Shown in pieces: positions 27,801 through 42,800 of a DNA stretch of 64,000 nucleotides. Source of the DNA: Heliocidaris tuberculata (Eukaryota > Echinodermata > Echinoidea > Camarodonta > Echinometridae); assembly GCA_025618425.1 (NCBI GenBank), contig CM046851.1, positions 6,507,301 to 6,571,300 on the forward strand. The letters are read 5' to 3'. The notes beneath the pieces were generated by a model, which saw only the letters and a list, made by a program, of their open reading frames with translations, was not told the origin of the DNA and did no database searches. Made by a program: the position numbers and the translations under genes. Within the stretch, counting starts at the first letter, position 1. Each line of letters opens with the position of its first letter.

Positions 27801-30800
27801 ATGCTGCTAATGATTTTTCAAAACATTTAGATTTAGGCTAACACAAAATAAGATCATATTGACATATAAATTGACATATAAATTAAGATAACAATTGAAA
27901 TCTAAAATTCAAAGGTGCTTCAAATGTATGACAAGTTGCTTGATTATACTTAATTCATTTATTCAATCATTTACATTTAAGAATGTATTTCATTATTTTG
28001 AATACCTTGTCAAAAGGATCACCTACTTAGGGTGGACTAAGCGTAATGTTCAACAGCACTGAGAATATGTTTGTTATATGGATAGAATATATTTTTTAAA
28101 AAACAAATTGCACAAAATTACAGAAGACAACACAAATTCAATTAGTGCCCACAAATCTGTCATAAAAATTATCTACGCAGTGCACATTTAAAGCTACATA
28201 TCATGTACAAGTACATATATATGCTTAGCATTTTGGCTGCACTACTAAATGGAGAGCAGGTGTAAAAAGTAGGAGGTGTACTTTTTGCAAAATCCAGCAA
28301 AAAATGGAAGTATACCTATGCCATGTATGTCACATCCACGCATATAGCCTGGATTGGGGTACTGGGTGGTGGACACATGGGGAGAGCTCTGGGTTGGGAT
28401 GGGAGCTAAAGAAACATGCACAAATCAAATTATCCACAATATCAGAATAAATATAATAACAACAATAATGGTGGTTATGATACTGACACTGGGGATCACG
28501 ATATGAAACAATTCTGCGCACTATTGAAATTCAAGGTACATGTGTATAGTTTCTTCTGCTGCTATTGCCACATATTATGCACACTATCATATCACAAAAT
28601 GAGGTTAATATAGACTCCAGGGGGAATATAGACCAAAAATTTTACAAAAATTTTGACTTGTTGCAGTCATGCAGACCTTTACCACTTTTTATTCATGATA
28701 AATAAAAGAATGAAAAACTCTGTATCATTCTCGGGGTAAAAAATTGTGTCTGACTTTATTCACTCTCTTTTACAGTGAGAAACAAATCCTTTCACTATCA
28801 GGTAACAATTTATTCATATCAGAATGACTGTAAGTCCTAGACTATCATCCATGATGGACATAGGCATATGGGCACATTTTCGAGAGGGGGCTGACACCTT
28901 TTGCCCGAAAATCAACTTTCCAGTTTCTAATTTTCTGCGAGCAAGCTAAGTGAGCGAGCAAATATTTTGACACTTTTTTATATCAAAAATTACAAAAATT
29001 GCATATTCGGGTATATCACTACCAAAATATGAGGAAATTTGGGCCCCACTCGCTGGTGGAATATGAGGTTGGTGGTTGCCTGCAATTTCAAAATTCTCCC
29101 GGGGGCTGCAGCTCCCCCAGCCCCCCACCTCATACCGGTATGTCCATGGAAAACTACCCCCTAAGGACAACTACATGTAGCTCTTGAACACTCATGACTT
29201 ATTCTGTTATGTCCTTCTGGTCCTTACATTTTTCACAACAACAGCCAACATGAGTTAATGATTTAGCACCTTTGTGATTCTTAGCATACATTGTCAAGTC
29301 CTTACTTGAAAAATGTCTATGTACTGGTACAGACACAATGGTGAGTAGTCTGCTTAGAGCAAGAAGGGCATTAAGTCTGTGTGGAAGTACATATATTGAA
29401 ATTTTATGTGATTTAATGCCCTTCTGTCTCTCAGGAGAAGTGTAACTGGTATTAAAGTATCACAAGCATCATTCTCATGCATATATTAAAATTACAAATT
29501 TTATGATAATCACATATCAAAATTTAATGAAATATATTTAAAAGTTAATGAAAGTTTTACAAGTAAGATGCAGATTAAAAATACAAGGGGATATCAGACA
29601 CACATAATGACTACAAGAGGGGGGGGTGTGAAAATACCGATGAGACGGCAAGGGAAATTGAATATGAATATGAGACTCTGAACACAATTCAAAGGGGGGC
29701 ATTATGAACTTGTCAGAAAATCCTCTAAAGCCATCAGCAAGAGAAAAAAAAAATTGGCAAAACAACTCTTAAAAGATATCTGAAGGACAAAGTCTCACGA
29801 AAGGAGGGGGGGTGGCTGAGTACAAAAATATAAATTTGTTCAAATGGAAGGGAACAAAATCTAATGTTCTCAATGGAATGGCCAAATGTAAAAGGTTTTT
29901 TGACAAATTTTGAGAAATCCCAAAGGTGAAATGGTCCTGCAACATATAGGGTTATATATCAAAGGGAGATGAGGGCAAAAGGTGAAGAGAAGAGAAGAGA
30001 AATGATAGGAAGAGAAAAATCAAGGAAGGAGTAGGTCTGGAAGAAATTCTTTTGGGATATTATAAATGTTTGGACAATGTAAACAAGGAAAAAGGAAAAA
30101 AGGAAAAAGAGAAAAGAGAAACAAGAGATAGCAGCTAGTGAAAAATTCAATAGGCGTTAAGAAGAGTAAATAGTTAAACATTAATGTTTGTATGAAGGGG
30201 AGAATATTGAGAAATAGGTAAAAAGAAAAAAAGAGAGAAGAAAAGAGAGAGATGATAGATAATGAAAATCAATGGTGGGGGGAGGAGTAGTTTAAATAGT
30301 TTAACATTCTTGAGGGTTGATGCAAATGTCTATACTATGTTCAAGATGCAAGACACACAGTGAGACTCATGCTACAATAAAATGTCTCCATTCTCATGAG
30401 AAGATTTACTTAGCGACGTGAAACCTGTTGCCACGGGTTCGGATCTTGCTCGCAGGCGACGCCCACCCTGCTGTGATGCTGTGTTACAATTCGTGGGAGA
30501 AAAGAACGAGAACTCCTTCATCTTTTAATACAACTGATTGACATCTTTCAAGGATTCAATGCATGCAGAGTCATGCTACAGCCAAACCTGCTTTGGTGAC
30601 CATCTGTCTGTAAAGACCACACTTTGTCTGTTTGGAGCCAGAAGGGCGTTAACCCTTTCAAGACAATTGACCACATTTTGTGGTTTGGCTCAATAACTTT
30701 TGATTCAGAGCTCTAGAAAATATACCAGATGCATGAGTAGAAAGAGCAAAAATTTCTGCACACACTAATGTATTTTTGTTTCATGACCATATTGCGTTTG

Positions 30801-33800
30801 ATGCCAGGAATTTTTAAAACAAGAATAAGCTTTAAAATCCTTAAATTGGCAACACATTGAGAGGTTCAAAATCATTGTTTTTTATCAAAATTGGCAACTT
30901 TTTCAACTTTTCGCCAATTCTTTTAACCATGTTTATTGTTTTCAAAGACATTACCCCTTATTACAATCTTGTCGCACTAAAAGAAAAATATTATTTTTGC
31001 CAATTTGAAGAACAAAATGTGATCAATTTAGCCCTTAAATAATTCTTGTCCTGAAAGGGTTAACTCATATACTCACAGAGTTAATGCCCCTTCTGCCTCT
31101 CAAGAGACGACTTACTGTTTCCCTAGAAAAAAGTGTTTCCTTTTCAAACATGTATTGTGGGAAAACTTCTAAATAAAACCATCTGCATATCAAAATAAAG
31201 ACCACTTTTATTGTGGCCTTTGAGTAATCTTTATGAAGTTTTCTTATACTTTATTGCTGCCTTATACATTCTGTTTTATATATGTGTTTTTTTATCTGTC
31301 TGCCAATTTTATTTTTTATTCATTATTTTACTTTCTATTTCCCATCATTATAATCTCTTGTTTTCATGTGACTGTTTTCTATTGGTTCAATAAAAAAATT
31401 TTTTTTTTAAGTTTTATTATACTGCCTCCTCGAGTCTTCACCTCTGTTTCCAAGGACAAAGTTTTCTAAAAGGAATCTCGATGAGGATGGATAAGTAGAA
31501 TTTCTAAAGACAATAAATCAAATGACTTTCTAAATCTTTGGACACATTCTTTGTAATGGAATACTGTTTTAATGTGCCTTCACGGTCATTTATAGAACAT
31601 GAATAATGAATGGTCATTTATAGAACATGAATGATCAATCTTTTATTTCTTTCTCATTCGATCTGCCCATCATTCAGGCTGAACACTTGATCGGTTGAAA
31701 TCTGAACCATCATGCCACTTTACGGTAATTCCATTCTATATATGAAGCATGATGCACTAAGCTGAATGCCAAATAACATTTGCAATTGACTGCCATTCTG
31801 TAAGCATCACAGTAAGGAGAAAAAGAATAACAATTTCCTCAGAAGTAGTGTCTACAATTCTCCCTATCGCATATAGCCGATATCAGCCGATATCAGCTCC
31901 CGATGCCGATATCGGGGACAACGATGTTGGCACATATATTTCCGGTTCCAGTCTATAGCTATAGCGAGCATACACTGATATTTCCTTGCTTTTTTCGTGA
32001 GTGATTGTTCCGCTGAAAACACGTTTTGCATCGTCGGCTCAACATCCCACATTGGGTGGCTTCACAGAAGAATCCCATTTAAATATCAACTGTATAAAAT
32101 CACGATTATTTGCTAGATTAGGAACAAAAGGGAGTTTTTGCTAGGCTGACCACGTCTTCTAACACATTGTCAATGACGCTCCGGCCGGACCCGGAAGCTC
32201 AGTTGCCAGCAATCACATGCCCAAAAATTAGAGCGCCGCATGCGTTCGGATTCGGAGAGCTATATGCGATACGGAGAATTAAAGGACACAGTAGTTATTT
32301 CATTAGTCGTACAGACATACTAACAAAGAGCTAAAAACGTTAAAGCATGTGCACTCGTCTCTGCTGAAACAAACTCCATGTTGTATTTGCTTTGCCATGG
32401 CACATAATATCAGTAGGCCTACATGTACTTTGTTATATAGTTGGACTGTTTTTAGAATGCAAAGATAACCTACAGTTGTGGTAGAGGTCAAAGGGGGTCA
32501 GACAAAAGTACATGTAGCTTTCTTTCAATTCTATATTCTGAATAAAAATGCTTGACAGAAGAACAAACCTGGCATATACATGTACATATTTTTGAAGAGC
32601 CTTTGTTTCTGTATTATGATATTTAGTGTTCATTCTGTATTGTACGGGTGGGCAAGTCTCCTTGCAATTATTCATAAAAGTACATGTACCTCATGTTAAA
32701 GGGTGTGTCAGAGCCTATTATTCACAGGTTACATAATCTTATATAAAGCATTATAAGAACAATTTAAGCAATTTATACATTTCTATTCATTTGGAGAGAT
32801 AAATGATGGAAATACAATAAAACTATGAAAAATATCATCTCAATGAAAGACTCTTGAAGCCTCGTTTACACATGACGCAGAAAACCGCCTGAAAATACCT
32901 CCACAGAAAAAGAATAATTTTATTTGTAAGTAAATGGCAAGAAGGGTTAAAAAAAAGTAGCTACGCACAACAGAGACCTTCCAGTGTACTCACTTATTTC
33001 TATGTTATAAGATACAGAAATGAGAGGCGCACTGCGGCCATTTTATTTTGCTGCGGCAGTTTGTTTTTTTTGGAGGCGGTTTACCTTGTCATGTGCTAAC
33101 GAGGCTAATGTCGAGTGCATAGTTGTGATAGGAATGCAATATCAGGCTGTATCATGGAAAAGTATGCAGGCAGGAAAGAATGAAAGGGGTGCACGAACCA
33201 TCGGTAGCGTACTAAGAAGCTTATCGAAACGGCGTGGCACAGAAGAACGCTTACGGAACGCAAACAGCCAAATTCTTGGTGATAGTAGTGAACTAGAAGT
33301 TGTAATTTGACATACTGAACGACAGTTTGGTAATATTAAGCCTACTCAAGGTAGTAGATGTATGTTTAAACACCATGGCTTAACGATTATTATTCTACCT
33401 TAATGCAATGAAATTACCATCTTCAGACGTGTCTTTTCGTGCCACTGCATTTCGCTAAGCCATCTCACACGTAGCCGAATCTAGTGGCATGAAAAAGCTC
33501 TATCTGGAATGCCCCAGGGTTAACTGTTGAAGAAGCATCTTTTCATTACATAAAGGCAGATGAATATTAAGATCTAGAAATAGTATATACTCCCACCATC
33601 TCAAATCAGTTAAATAATACCAAAACAGTCATTCGGATAAGTCACATTACAAATTTATATACCCCCAACATCACCAAGAATTAACCCTCATGCGTTTGAG
33701 ATGCAGTATTTTATGCAACTGGGTTTCGTTAGCTTCCTTAATAAGTTATACAGATGTTCCTCATGCGAATGGTTAGATGAAAATTTTATATCTACCAAGA

Positions 33801-36800
33801 ACTGTTAGCATCCTTTACCCTGTTTAATCAATATTATTATTACAAATGTGAAAATTTTCACAGTAAAACAAATTATTCAAATTCATTTAAAATATCATGA
33901 CATAAAAATTATTTTACTATAAATTCAAAGTCATGAAACAAACTAAAGTGTATCAGAATATGAATTAAAATGACACTTTTCAGTTCTACTTCATGCTAAT
34001 GCTACACACTGAAAAGAAGACTTTTGAAGTTGCAAAGTGCAACATCCATTAGATTCTAAAAACCAGAACCCAAAAGTTAATGACATGAAGAAACAAACTA
34101 GGATAATAATATCATGTAATATTTTCTCTCTAGAAGACTGTTCTACCATGAAAGGAAGTGTTAAAGAGGTGAAATGACATGCAATCAACCAAGGATCAGA
34201 TCAAAATGCAGGAATGGATGCGAAAAGGAAGACGGTTATACCAAAAGCCCCCTTAAAATTGCTATTAGCCGTAGAGGAGGAAGCATGGGGAACAGAACGC
34301 GAATTGCCTAGGGTGGGTCTATAGAAGGTAGACTGACTTCGCTGGTCCCTGACTGATTCTGAAACTACAAATAGTGAATGCAAGTAATGTATGCACTAGT
34401 GACCAAGAGTTAAAGATGAAACTATTTTCTTAAGAATACCAAGATGGATGGTTTAGACACCCGAAAAGAAAAAAAAAAATTGTCAATGTATGTCTAATGG
34501 GATTATAAAAACAGGGATATACATGAACTAAAATGATATTAGACAGAAGTGGTGATTAAATGATCCCGACAACCCCATTATTGGTGGAAACTTACCCTTT
34601 CTATCCTCGAAAGACTCATAATCAGGGGGAAGTGGGGGCTCCCTGTGCCTACTTCGTGGCCCAGAATCTATTGCATCATCTTAACATGAATTTGAAGTTT
34701 AAAGATTCTAAAGTTAGGCTTACTGTGGATATAATGAATTTGAGACAGGGCTGTAGAGATTATTAACGAGAACTGATTGACTAAAGTTGCGGATATCTCT
34801 AATTCCCAATAATCTTAATGAGACTTCACAGTTCAAAAGTAGCTGTTGAAGTATAGTCAAGGATTGTAATTCCGAACAGATTGTATTACCGAACGTGTAC
34901 AGTTAAGCGCCTAAAATGGGTTTTCATACGCGTGGGATTACGCGTATGAAAACCACACTATTGAACAAAGGTTGTATCTTTTTCCCATGGGTTTCACACG
35001 TTCGGAAATACAGTACCTTTTTCAAGGGACCAAAACGCTGCGTCGTTGGGAAGGGGTTCACTCGGAAGGGAATATCGTATTAAATCTACGTTGTCTTTTT
35101 AAAATTCCATCAACTTCTTTTTCTGTAGGACTTTGAGCATTCATTATGTAAGTTTGACAGATATTCGTTTGATATTTTATTTGCTATCGTTGATTTTCTG
35201 AAAAGTGACACTGGATCAACCACCATACATCATATGGTTCAATTAAATATGCAACAGAAGCACCAAAACAAAACAAAAAACGGTCCACAATAGACAGTTC
35301 TCATTCCCAACTATTTTATCATTTGAGTGAAACTGAAATTTAAGAATTGAAATGTTAAGTGTACCGTTACATGATCCAACAGACGTTGTTTCATGTTCAT
35401 TGCCATAAAGTTCACCCTCCAAGATCAACATTACTAATAAAGGACCCGCCTCCAACTACTTTTTTATTCAAAAAAAGGGGAGGAAGAAAATGTCTATTGT
35501 ATGTAATATAGGTGCATCTATTAAATACGGGGGGTTCCTAATGTCTGGGCTAATGGGTATTAAATAAAGGTGCTTCTAAATACGACAGATATGGTTAATA
35601 TATGCATTACCTAACATAAACAGAAAGCTGTTTGCTTTAAGTTACCCACAGCAGGGGCAATTAACATTCAATTTCAACCCTGCCATCTCATACTTCATGT
35701 ACATGTATGTACAAGAACAATGCCTGAATAAGCAGGTTAGAGAAAAGTGATTACAATAACCCTTGCATCCATTTAGAAGGCAAAATTTATAATTGTACAG
35801 CACCACAGCATATAAAATTGAAATCATACAAATAACTCAGAACCCTTTTAGAAGAATCTTGAAAAGTAAAAAATGCTTTCAGCACATGTAAAGTTGCAGG
35901 CGAGCTATAACGGGGAAGTGGTATTATACAGGGGTGCTTGGGACTGGGTGAAGGGGTACATTTTAGCACATCATATAATGCACACAAGAATATACATTAT
36001 ACACCAGGTAGCGAGCACAAAACCTGAATCAGTCATTTGGAAATCTCACTGTGCAGTCTGGATGTGGGCTACATTAGGGGACCACTACACTGCATGCTTC
36101 CAAATACACGTATTAAAATAATCACAACAATATTGAGTTCTGATAGTAAAGCAGCATTTTAAGAAGAAATTTTTCAGTTTTTCTTATCATTATCATGTTG
36201 TTTGGACAATCCTTATACTTTCACATCCTCTGTTGCTAAGCTAAATAAATGCCCTTTTTGCTTTCTATATATGTAAGATATTACAGGGATGTTCCGAGGG
36301 GGCACCATTTTTTGAAGAATAAAATCCTTGCTGCAAACAAAATACACTGAAAATCATATGGGATAGGGTATCACACTGTAGTCCCAAGAGCTCAATTTCT
36401 CCATTATCCTTTGCTTATTACTATACCTTTTTTTTTGGCCACTTATCATCTGTTTGAAGTGTTTCAAACTTTGTGCATTTCAGTGGATTCTGAAAGAATT
36501 ATATTTTCTCATCATCACCAAAACTCAACATTACATTTATATGACAGTTGCAAAAATCTTACCACAGTCAAATCATGCAATATAATTTAAGTGTATATTA
36601 AAATCTGGAAATGTTTGTAAACCAGCCTTAATGGCCCAAAGGTGGTTTAAACCAAGGTCTACACCAGAGATTAACTACGGGCAGCCAACAGGAAAAAATG
36701 AAGAACAAAATTTTTTCCCGTCTTATATTTCACAAAAAACAATCTTTTTACTTGACTTTTTATAAGTATCAGGGTCTTTTTTGTTTGCCTTAGTATGTTT

Positions 36801-39800
36801 TCAGCCATTTTAGCCTACCATAGTAAACTGTTGGTTTAGACATGGTTTATCAGCAAGTGGTCTGTATGATACATACCAGTAGGGGGGCGCACTTTTCTTT
36901 TGAATAATTTCTGTATACTGCTTTGTCTGTCTTCTGCACCTCGTCTCTGTAGAAATGAAGAACAGTTTGTAAACCGGTTACCATTAACTCTGGAAAAAAA
37001 GTTTGGAATCCTTACCTAAATAATCCACTAATATTCCTTGCTGTATTTCATTTATCATTTACTTATATCCTCTCTTAACTTCATTTTAACTATCAAACAC
37101 TCTTTTTGTTTCATTTGTTTCTTGTTTTTTAATAATTTGCTTCACAGCATTCCATCATTGGCACACTGACATTGGCCCTGTGAAATGACATGTCTGAAAT
37201 CTTGGAATTTGACAAAAAATCGAAAGAACAACAATGAATGTCCACAACAATAATCATAAATATAATCTCATTTTACAAAGGGCAGCCTCATCAGTCGTAA
37301 TATTGTTCTTCGTGAGGGCTTCTGAAATCATGTTACTAACCCCAGCTTTAGACAAGCTACCATGATAATGTGCTCCAGCATTCAAAGGACTTCTTCCTAC
37401 AACGTAACCATTTACTTCACCTGGGTGGAGAGTGCCAAGTGTAGATTAATGTCTTAACAAAAAACGTGGTATTCCATTTGATAGCCCTCCCCCCTACTAC
37501 AGCACATTCCTAAATTTACATTAATCTAAACCTCCGGTTCCACGACATTTGCTCCTGCGACAATTGCTCGGGTCTAACTTTGCCATGTTAATCCTAAACC
37601 TAAACCTAACCCTAACCCTAACCCTTACCCTAATCCTAATCTTCACATTGTCCTGAACAAAAAAACAAATCAAGACCTTGACCTTAACCTTTGACCTTAA
37701 CCTTTGACCTTTCTAGATAGGGACGGCAGAGCAAATGTCGCAGGAGCAAATGTCGGGTCACCAAACCTCGATCAAGAATAACTTCCAAACGTGAGCAAGG
37801 TTAACTCACTGTACTCATTGACTGTGTATGATTGTGACTCTCTTCCCACTCCCTGAATAGAATGACTGCTTCGTCCATACTGATCTCATTATCCTTTACA
37901 CGGTTCTGGATGTCTATCAGGCTCTGGAGTTTTGCATCGGGATCTCTGCCAGCCGTCCTACCTGGAAATATTGTGATTCATGATCAAATTGGCTTTTATT
38001 TCATTACCAAATATAATAAATTATGATATTCACTAAAATATATAGAACAATACAATTTCAATTTTCATTGTATTAATTTATGGGGCTTGCAATCACCTTG
38101 AGGCTACTTGAAAGAAAGGCTGTGTAATACAAATATTTATTTTTAAAAATCACCATCTTTTAACACAAAATTAAAAAATAAATAGTAAAAATAAGCTAAG
38201 TTGAAATAAAAGTTGCATCTTCTGTCACAAGTTTGTATTACACCAGCTCCATAGGAAATACAACTATTTTTTGCATTCACAGGATTGTATTAACTCAGCT
38301 ATAGTTGAAACTAAATTCTACTTTGCAGTCAAAAAGGTTGCATTAATTTTAATATCTTCTGTACACATAAACTTTTTCTTACTATCACTTTGGGACTGGC
38401 CTGGTTTTCTGCTAACTGCAGGTGGTTCAGGACGCTCATCGGGCCCACTGACGGGTGCTGCTGGGGGCTTATCAGGGTGGGGTAGAGGGGATGCTTCACT
38501 GTCCAGGGTCTCGTAGTCCTAATATGAGATGAAGAAGAGGTGATTTAGATATGAAAGAAAGTTGAAGGAAAAATACTCCAAAAAAATGAAATTTTCTGTA
38601 ACAGTGTAATGATGATGATTATTTTTCTTTCTTTCAAGATCATACCTTTCCAGTAATAACTTACTGATAAAAGTGCTTCACTGTGTGCTAATAAGACGAT
38701 CATCAGATTCAATGCAATTCCACACTTACAGTGCACATAAAGTAACACAGAAGCCAATTCATTTTGCCATACAAATGAAAAAACACCAAAAATATTAAAT
38801 AATTCGAGGTTCTCCCCCCTCAATATAACTATCAGCTGCAGGAGTACCAAATAGCACTTCTGGAAAAATGATCCTCTCTTTCGGATACTATTTTTCATTA
38901 TTGCAACAATAATAACAACATAGAAACAAAACATCAAACAAACAAAAATTGAACAATTAAAACAACATAGAAACAAAACATCAAACAAAAAAAATTGAAC
39001 AATTAAAATCAAGACTTGATTAGTCAGCCAAAACAACTGAAGGGGGCATAATTAACTCATTTCAATCTCCAGTCGCTATCATTAGTAAAATCACTCAATG
39101 TATATGACTATGTATTATACAAAATAAATAAAGTAGTAGATTAATCTTAAGAAAACAGCGGCCACTTTCTCAGATGACTCCCTAATTTGCTCTTTTGTTG
39201 AGCTATGGCATATTCATTTTTCTGTTTACATTTTAATAAAGCTAAAAACATTTCAAAGTTCAAAGTTGATCCTTGAAATTTGCATCTATAGATAAAAAAA
39301 AAATTAAAAGAAAGGAATAAGAAATATAAGTATGAATCAAACTCAAGATTTGTCTTTTATACTCTGAACAACATATTCAATGAGGAAAAGGTGTATGTCT
39401 TTTGGGTTTTTTTTCCAATAAATTACCATAAAGTAAGAGTTTTAGGGCACAGACAGAAGCAATGCTTCCCAATCTTGAGAACATAACATACCATTAGGAT
39501 TATATAACTTTTCAATTTTTTATAGGAACAAACTTAAACCTATCATATCATTAATCTTTTGGATACTTAATCTACTGCATGTCCCACAAAAAAAAAAAAA
39601 TCAACATAATAACAATTTAGCTTTTCACATTTTGAACAGCTACATTTTCCAGAACTGCATAACAGGTTTTTAGATTTTCAAAACAGTGCAAACAAGTTTT
39701 CACATATCAAATGGAATAATCTGGCTCAATGAAGCATGCATGTATTATGTACATGTATGTATGAAGACTAGAAATGTACATGTATCATTTAAAGATAAAG

Positions 39801-42800
39801 TTGAGTTCTGGTCATGAGACTGAATTGTGAAAGAAACTGTCTCAAACCAATTGGGAAAGGTTGATTATATAGCACATAAGAATTGCTGTATGCTGTAAGG
39901 TTTTGGAATCACCAAAATGATAAGAAATGGACTCAATCCTGCTGAGAGTCACATGCTGCACACAGATATGTATATATGGGACTACACACAATTGTTCGGC
40001 CTGAACATTTCAGCTGTTTCTTGTCATATTTTGAATGTGAGAGCATTTGAAGAGCAATCCTTTTCAGGGGACATATCTGCTATGATAATCTTCCAAACTA
40101 ACATAAAAAGAAAGGAAAACTCACAAATTATTTTTCACCTTTCCCAGAACTCAAGCTTCCCTTTAAAGGGGAAGTTCACCCCGAAGATTACTTGAGTTTA
40201 AAAAATGCAGAAAAATATTGGCGAAAGTTTGGACAAAATCCGTTACAGAATAACGGAGTTATGGACTTTTGAAGTTTTTATTTTGTGACATCACATGCGA
40301 GCAGCTCCTCCATTATGTAATGTGATAAATATTCCATAAAATACAGTTTTCTCAGAAAATTTAGAATATTTTCGTCTGTGCATTTGATATATTGCCAGAA
40401 ATGTTATTCAACACTAGATTCTGAAAAGGAACAATATTAATTTATCGTGGAATGTAAAAAAAAATGCGAATATATGGAATATTTATTACATGACCAATGG
40501 GCAGCTGCTCGCATGTGACGTCACGAATCCAAAACTTTAAATACTCATAACTCTTTTATTATTTGACCGATTTTCATCAAACCTTCGCCAATATTTTTCT
40601 TTATTTTTTCTGCATTTTTTAAACTCAAGTAATCTTCAGGGTGAACTTCCCCTTTAAAGGCATTTTACGTCTCCTCTATAACATCCTTCCCTGCCACCAG
40701 ATTTTTTAGCATTAAGCCAGTTCGTAATTACAATTTGCGCATGTACAGATAAAGGTCATTTGTACCGAGTAGAATTGACCTTTATACGCCGTCATTTAAC
40801 ACACCATAATGTGAGCACCAGTATGATTTTACATGTGAAACAAGTAGCGCGTTCACCAAAATAAATGTGCGTGCATGTACAATTGGGGTCACGTCAGGGA
40901 CATTTGTACCATGTACTAATTTCGACCTGGCATATTGTCAAAAACAAACTTTCAAGAGTAAAATATTAACTTTCCATGTGTTTTTTTTTTCTTGAGCAAA
41001 CTGGGCATAGACATAATGCATAGGAATAAACATTCTGTTATAATGAAGGCACAGGTATCTATACGAGAAAGAATTTATCAAGCCATTCCCAGCCTAAATG
41101 ACGTGTTCAGCACTCAAATTTTGGGCGGGATTTGCCACCCCTGGGATGGTAGGCGTTAAGGAAAATACAAGGAGATAGAGGGCTAAACACACAAGTACAC
41201 AGAATGAAGAAGATACTATTGGGACATCACTTTTTAAAGTGACATTACTATTTACATATGGCATTTAGGTCCTTCTAATACTGCCCCCAAAAGAACAAAT
41301 GGACATGTAACATCCTTGTAATAGAAAAAATTAAAACCTCCTATTAATTGCCAAAGGGAGTTGTAACTTTGAAAATGGCAAGACACAGACAAGTAAAATT
41401 TTATCAAATGGAAATTTTTAAATGATTTTGCATGTTATAACAAGCAAAACTATGAAAAATGTAGTATGGAAAATGGTGATGAAATATGATATATACTGTA
41501 TGTATTTATATATATGCTATGAAGTATATTTTATTATACAAATGTATATCATGCAATACACAATCACGAGGACAGGGATTTTATCATATTAAACAGAAAT
41601 AGCAGTAGTAAATGACAAATGGAAAATAGCATCTGAGACCGGAATTTCTGACAAAAGATATTAAACAGAAAATACATGTCCACATATAAGATACTATTAT
41701 AAAATCACTTTGTTAAAGTACTATATATACTTAGATGAATAATAATTGACGATAATGGTCAATATTATAACAAGGAGCATGACAGAAGTAAACAAAGAGT
41801 GTACAAATAATTAAATGTTTGGAGTCCACTACTGACATACATGTACATGTAAATGTAAAGAAAGAGATAGAGGCCCAAATTCTCAAAAGTGGCCTAAGTT
41901 AAGTCTGGCTTAACTTAGGGCGCTGATTTATGGAATGCCATTTGTAAACCCCTACGTACTGTATAAATTACTATAATTATGGAACAAAATAAAGAAACAA
42001 TTATTTCCTAGCATGAAATGAGCATCAGAAATCAATTATATAGGGCGGTTTTCATATTTGCATTTAGTTTCAGAACGAGAGAGAGTCTATGGTGATTTTG
42101 TAGGATTAAAAGTGGGTGGCATTTGGCTCTCCATAATTCAGCGGCCTAAATCTACACACTTAGCCGGGGGCTTAAAGCAAAGCACCTTTTGAGAATACGG
42201 CCAGAGAGACAGACAAAAAAATGTAGGGAGACAGCTGAAACAGAGAAAGACTGATAAAGAGAGACTGAGAAAAGAAAGGATAGAAAAAGATATACAAGGA
42301 GAGATGTACAAACAAAGTAAACAAGATGATGTACAAGTTCGAAAGAAAAGGCATTAAAATATTAAAATATTTAATAGAAAATATCAGAGAAAATGATAAC
42401 AGAGGGAGAAAAATAGATTGTACCATGGATATGTATACAGCAGGATATGATGTCATCATGCTTGCAATTTGAAATACACAAATGGAGATGAAAAAGAAAG
42501 CAAAATCAGATACATGTACTGTAATGTCACCAGTCGTGGCGCACCCATGTACATGTACATGTAATACAGCTTTATTGCCGCATTGACTGGTTTCAACTGC
42601 CCAAGTCTCTCCGTAATGAATGGATGCAATTGGCTCGCAGATACAGTAGGAAAATAAGCAGGGAACGAGTATGCAATGTTTCGCTTACTGCCAATCGCGC
42701 TAAGACAGTCACTGTGGAAGGCAAAGTTAGTTTCCGTAAAGAATTGTTCACTGCACTTATTATGGTCTGCTAAATTTATTTTGCAAGACAAGAACCTTCT

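Noticed and set aside
33020..33310. 96-codon plus ORF beginning MRGALRPFYF
   Set aside because: It starts inside the arm of a TIR element and lacks domain, codon bias or splice support.
37589..37640. Chromosome-fusion scar from CCCTAA repeats
   Set aside because: The block lies between terminal inverted repeats of a small transposon, which explains it without fusion.
18905..40195. Similar ORFs in two places (ISAVSCHxLNVRAFEEQSFSG) as a possible conserved small protein
   Set aside because: Both are inside copies of MITE family A, in opposite genomic orientation; the third copy at 54341 breaks the frame.
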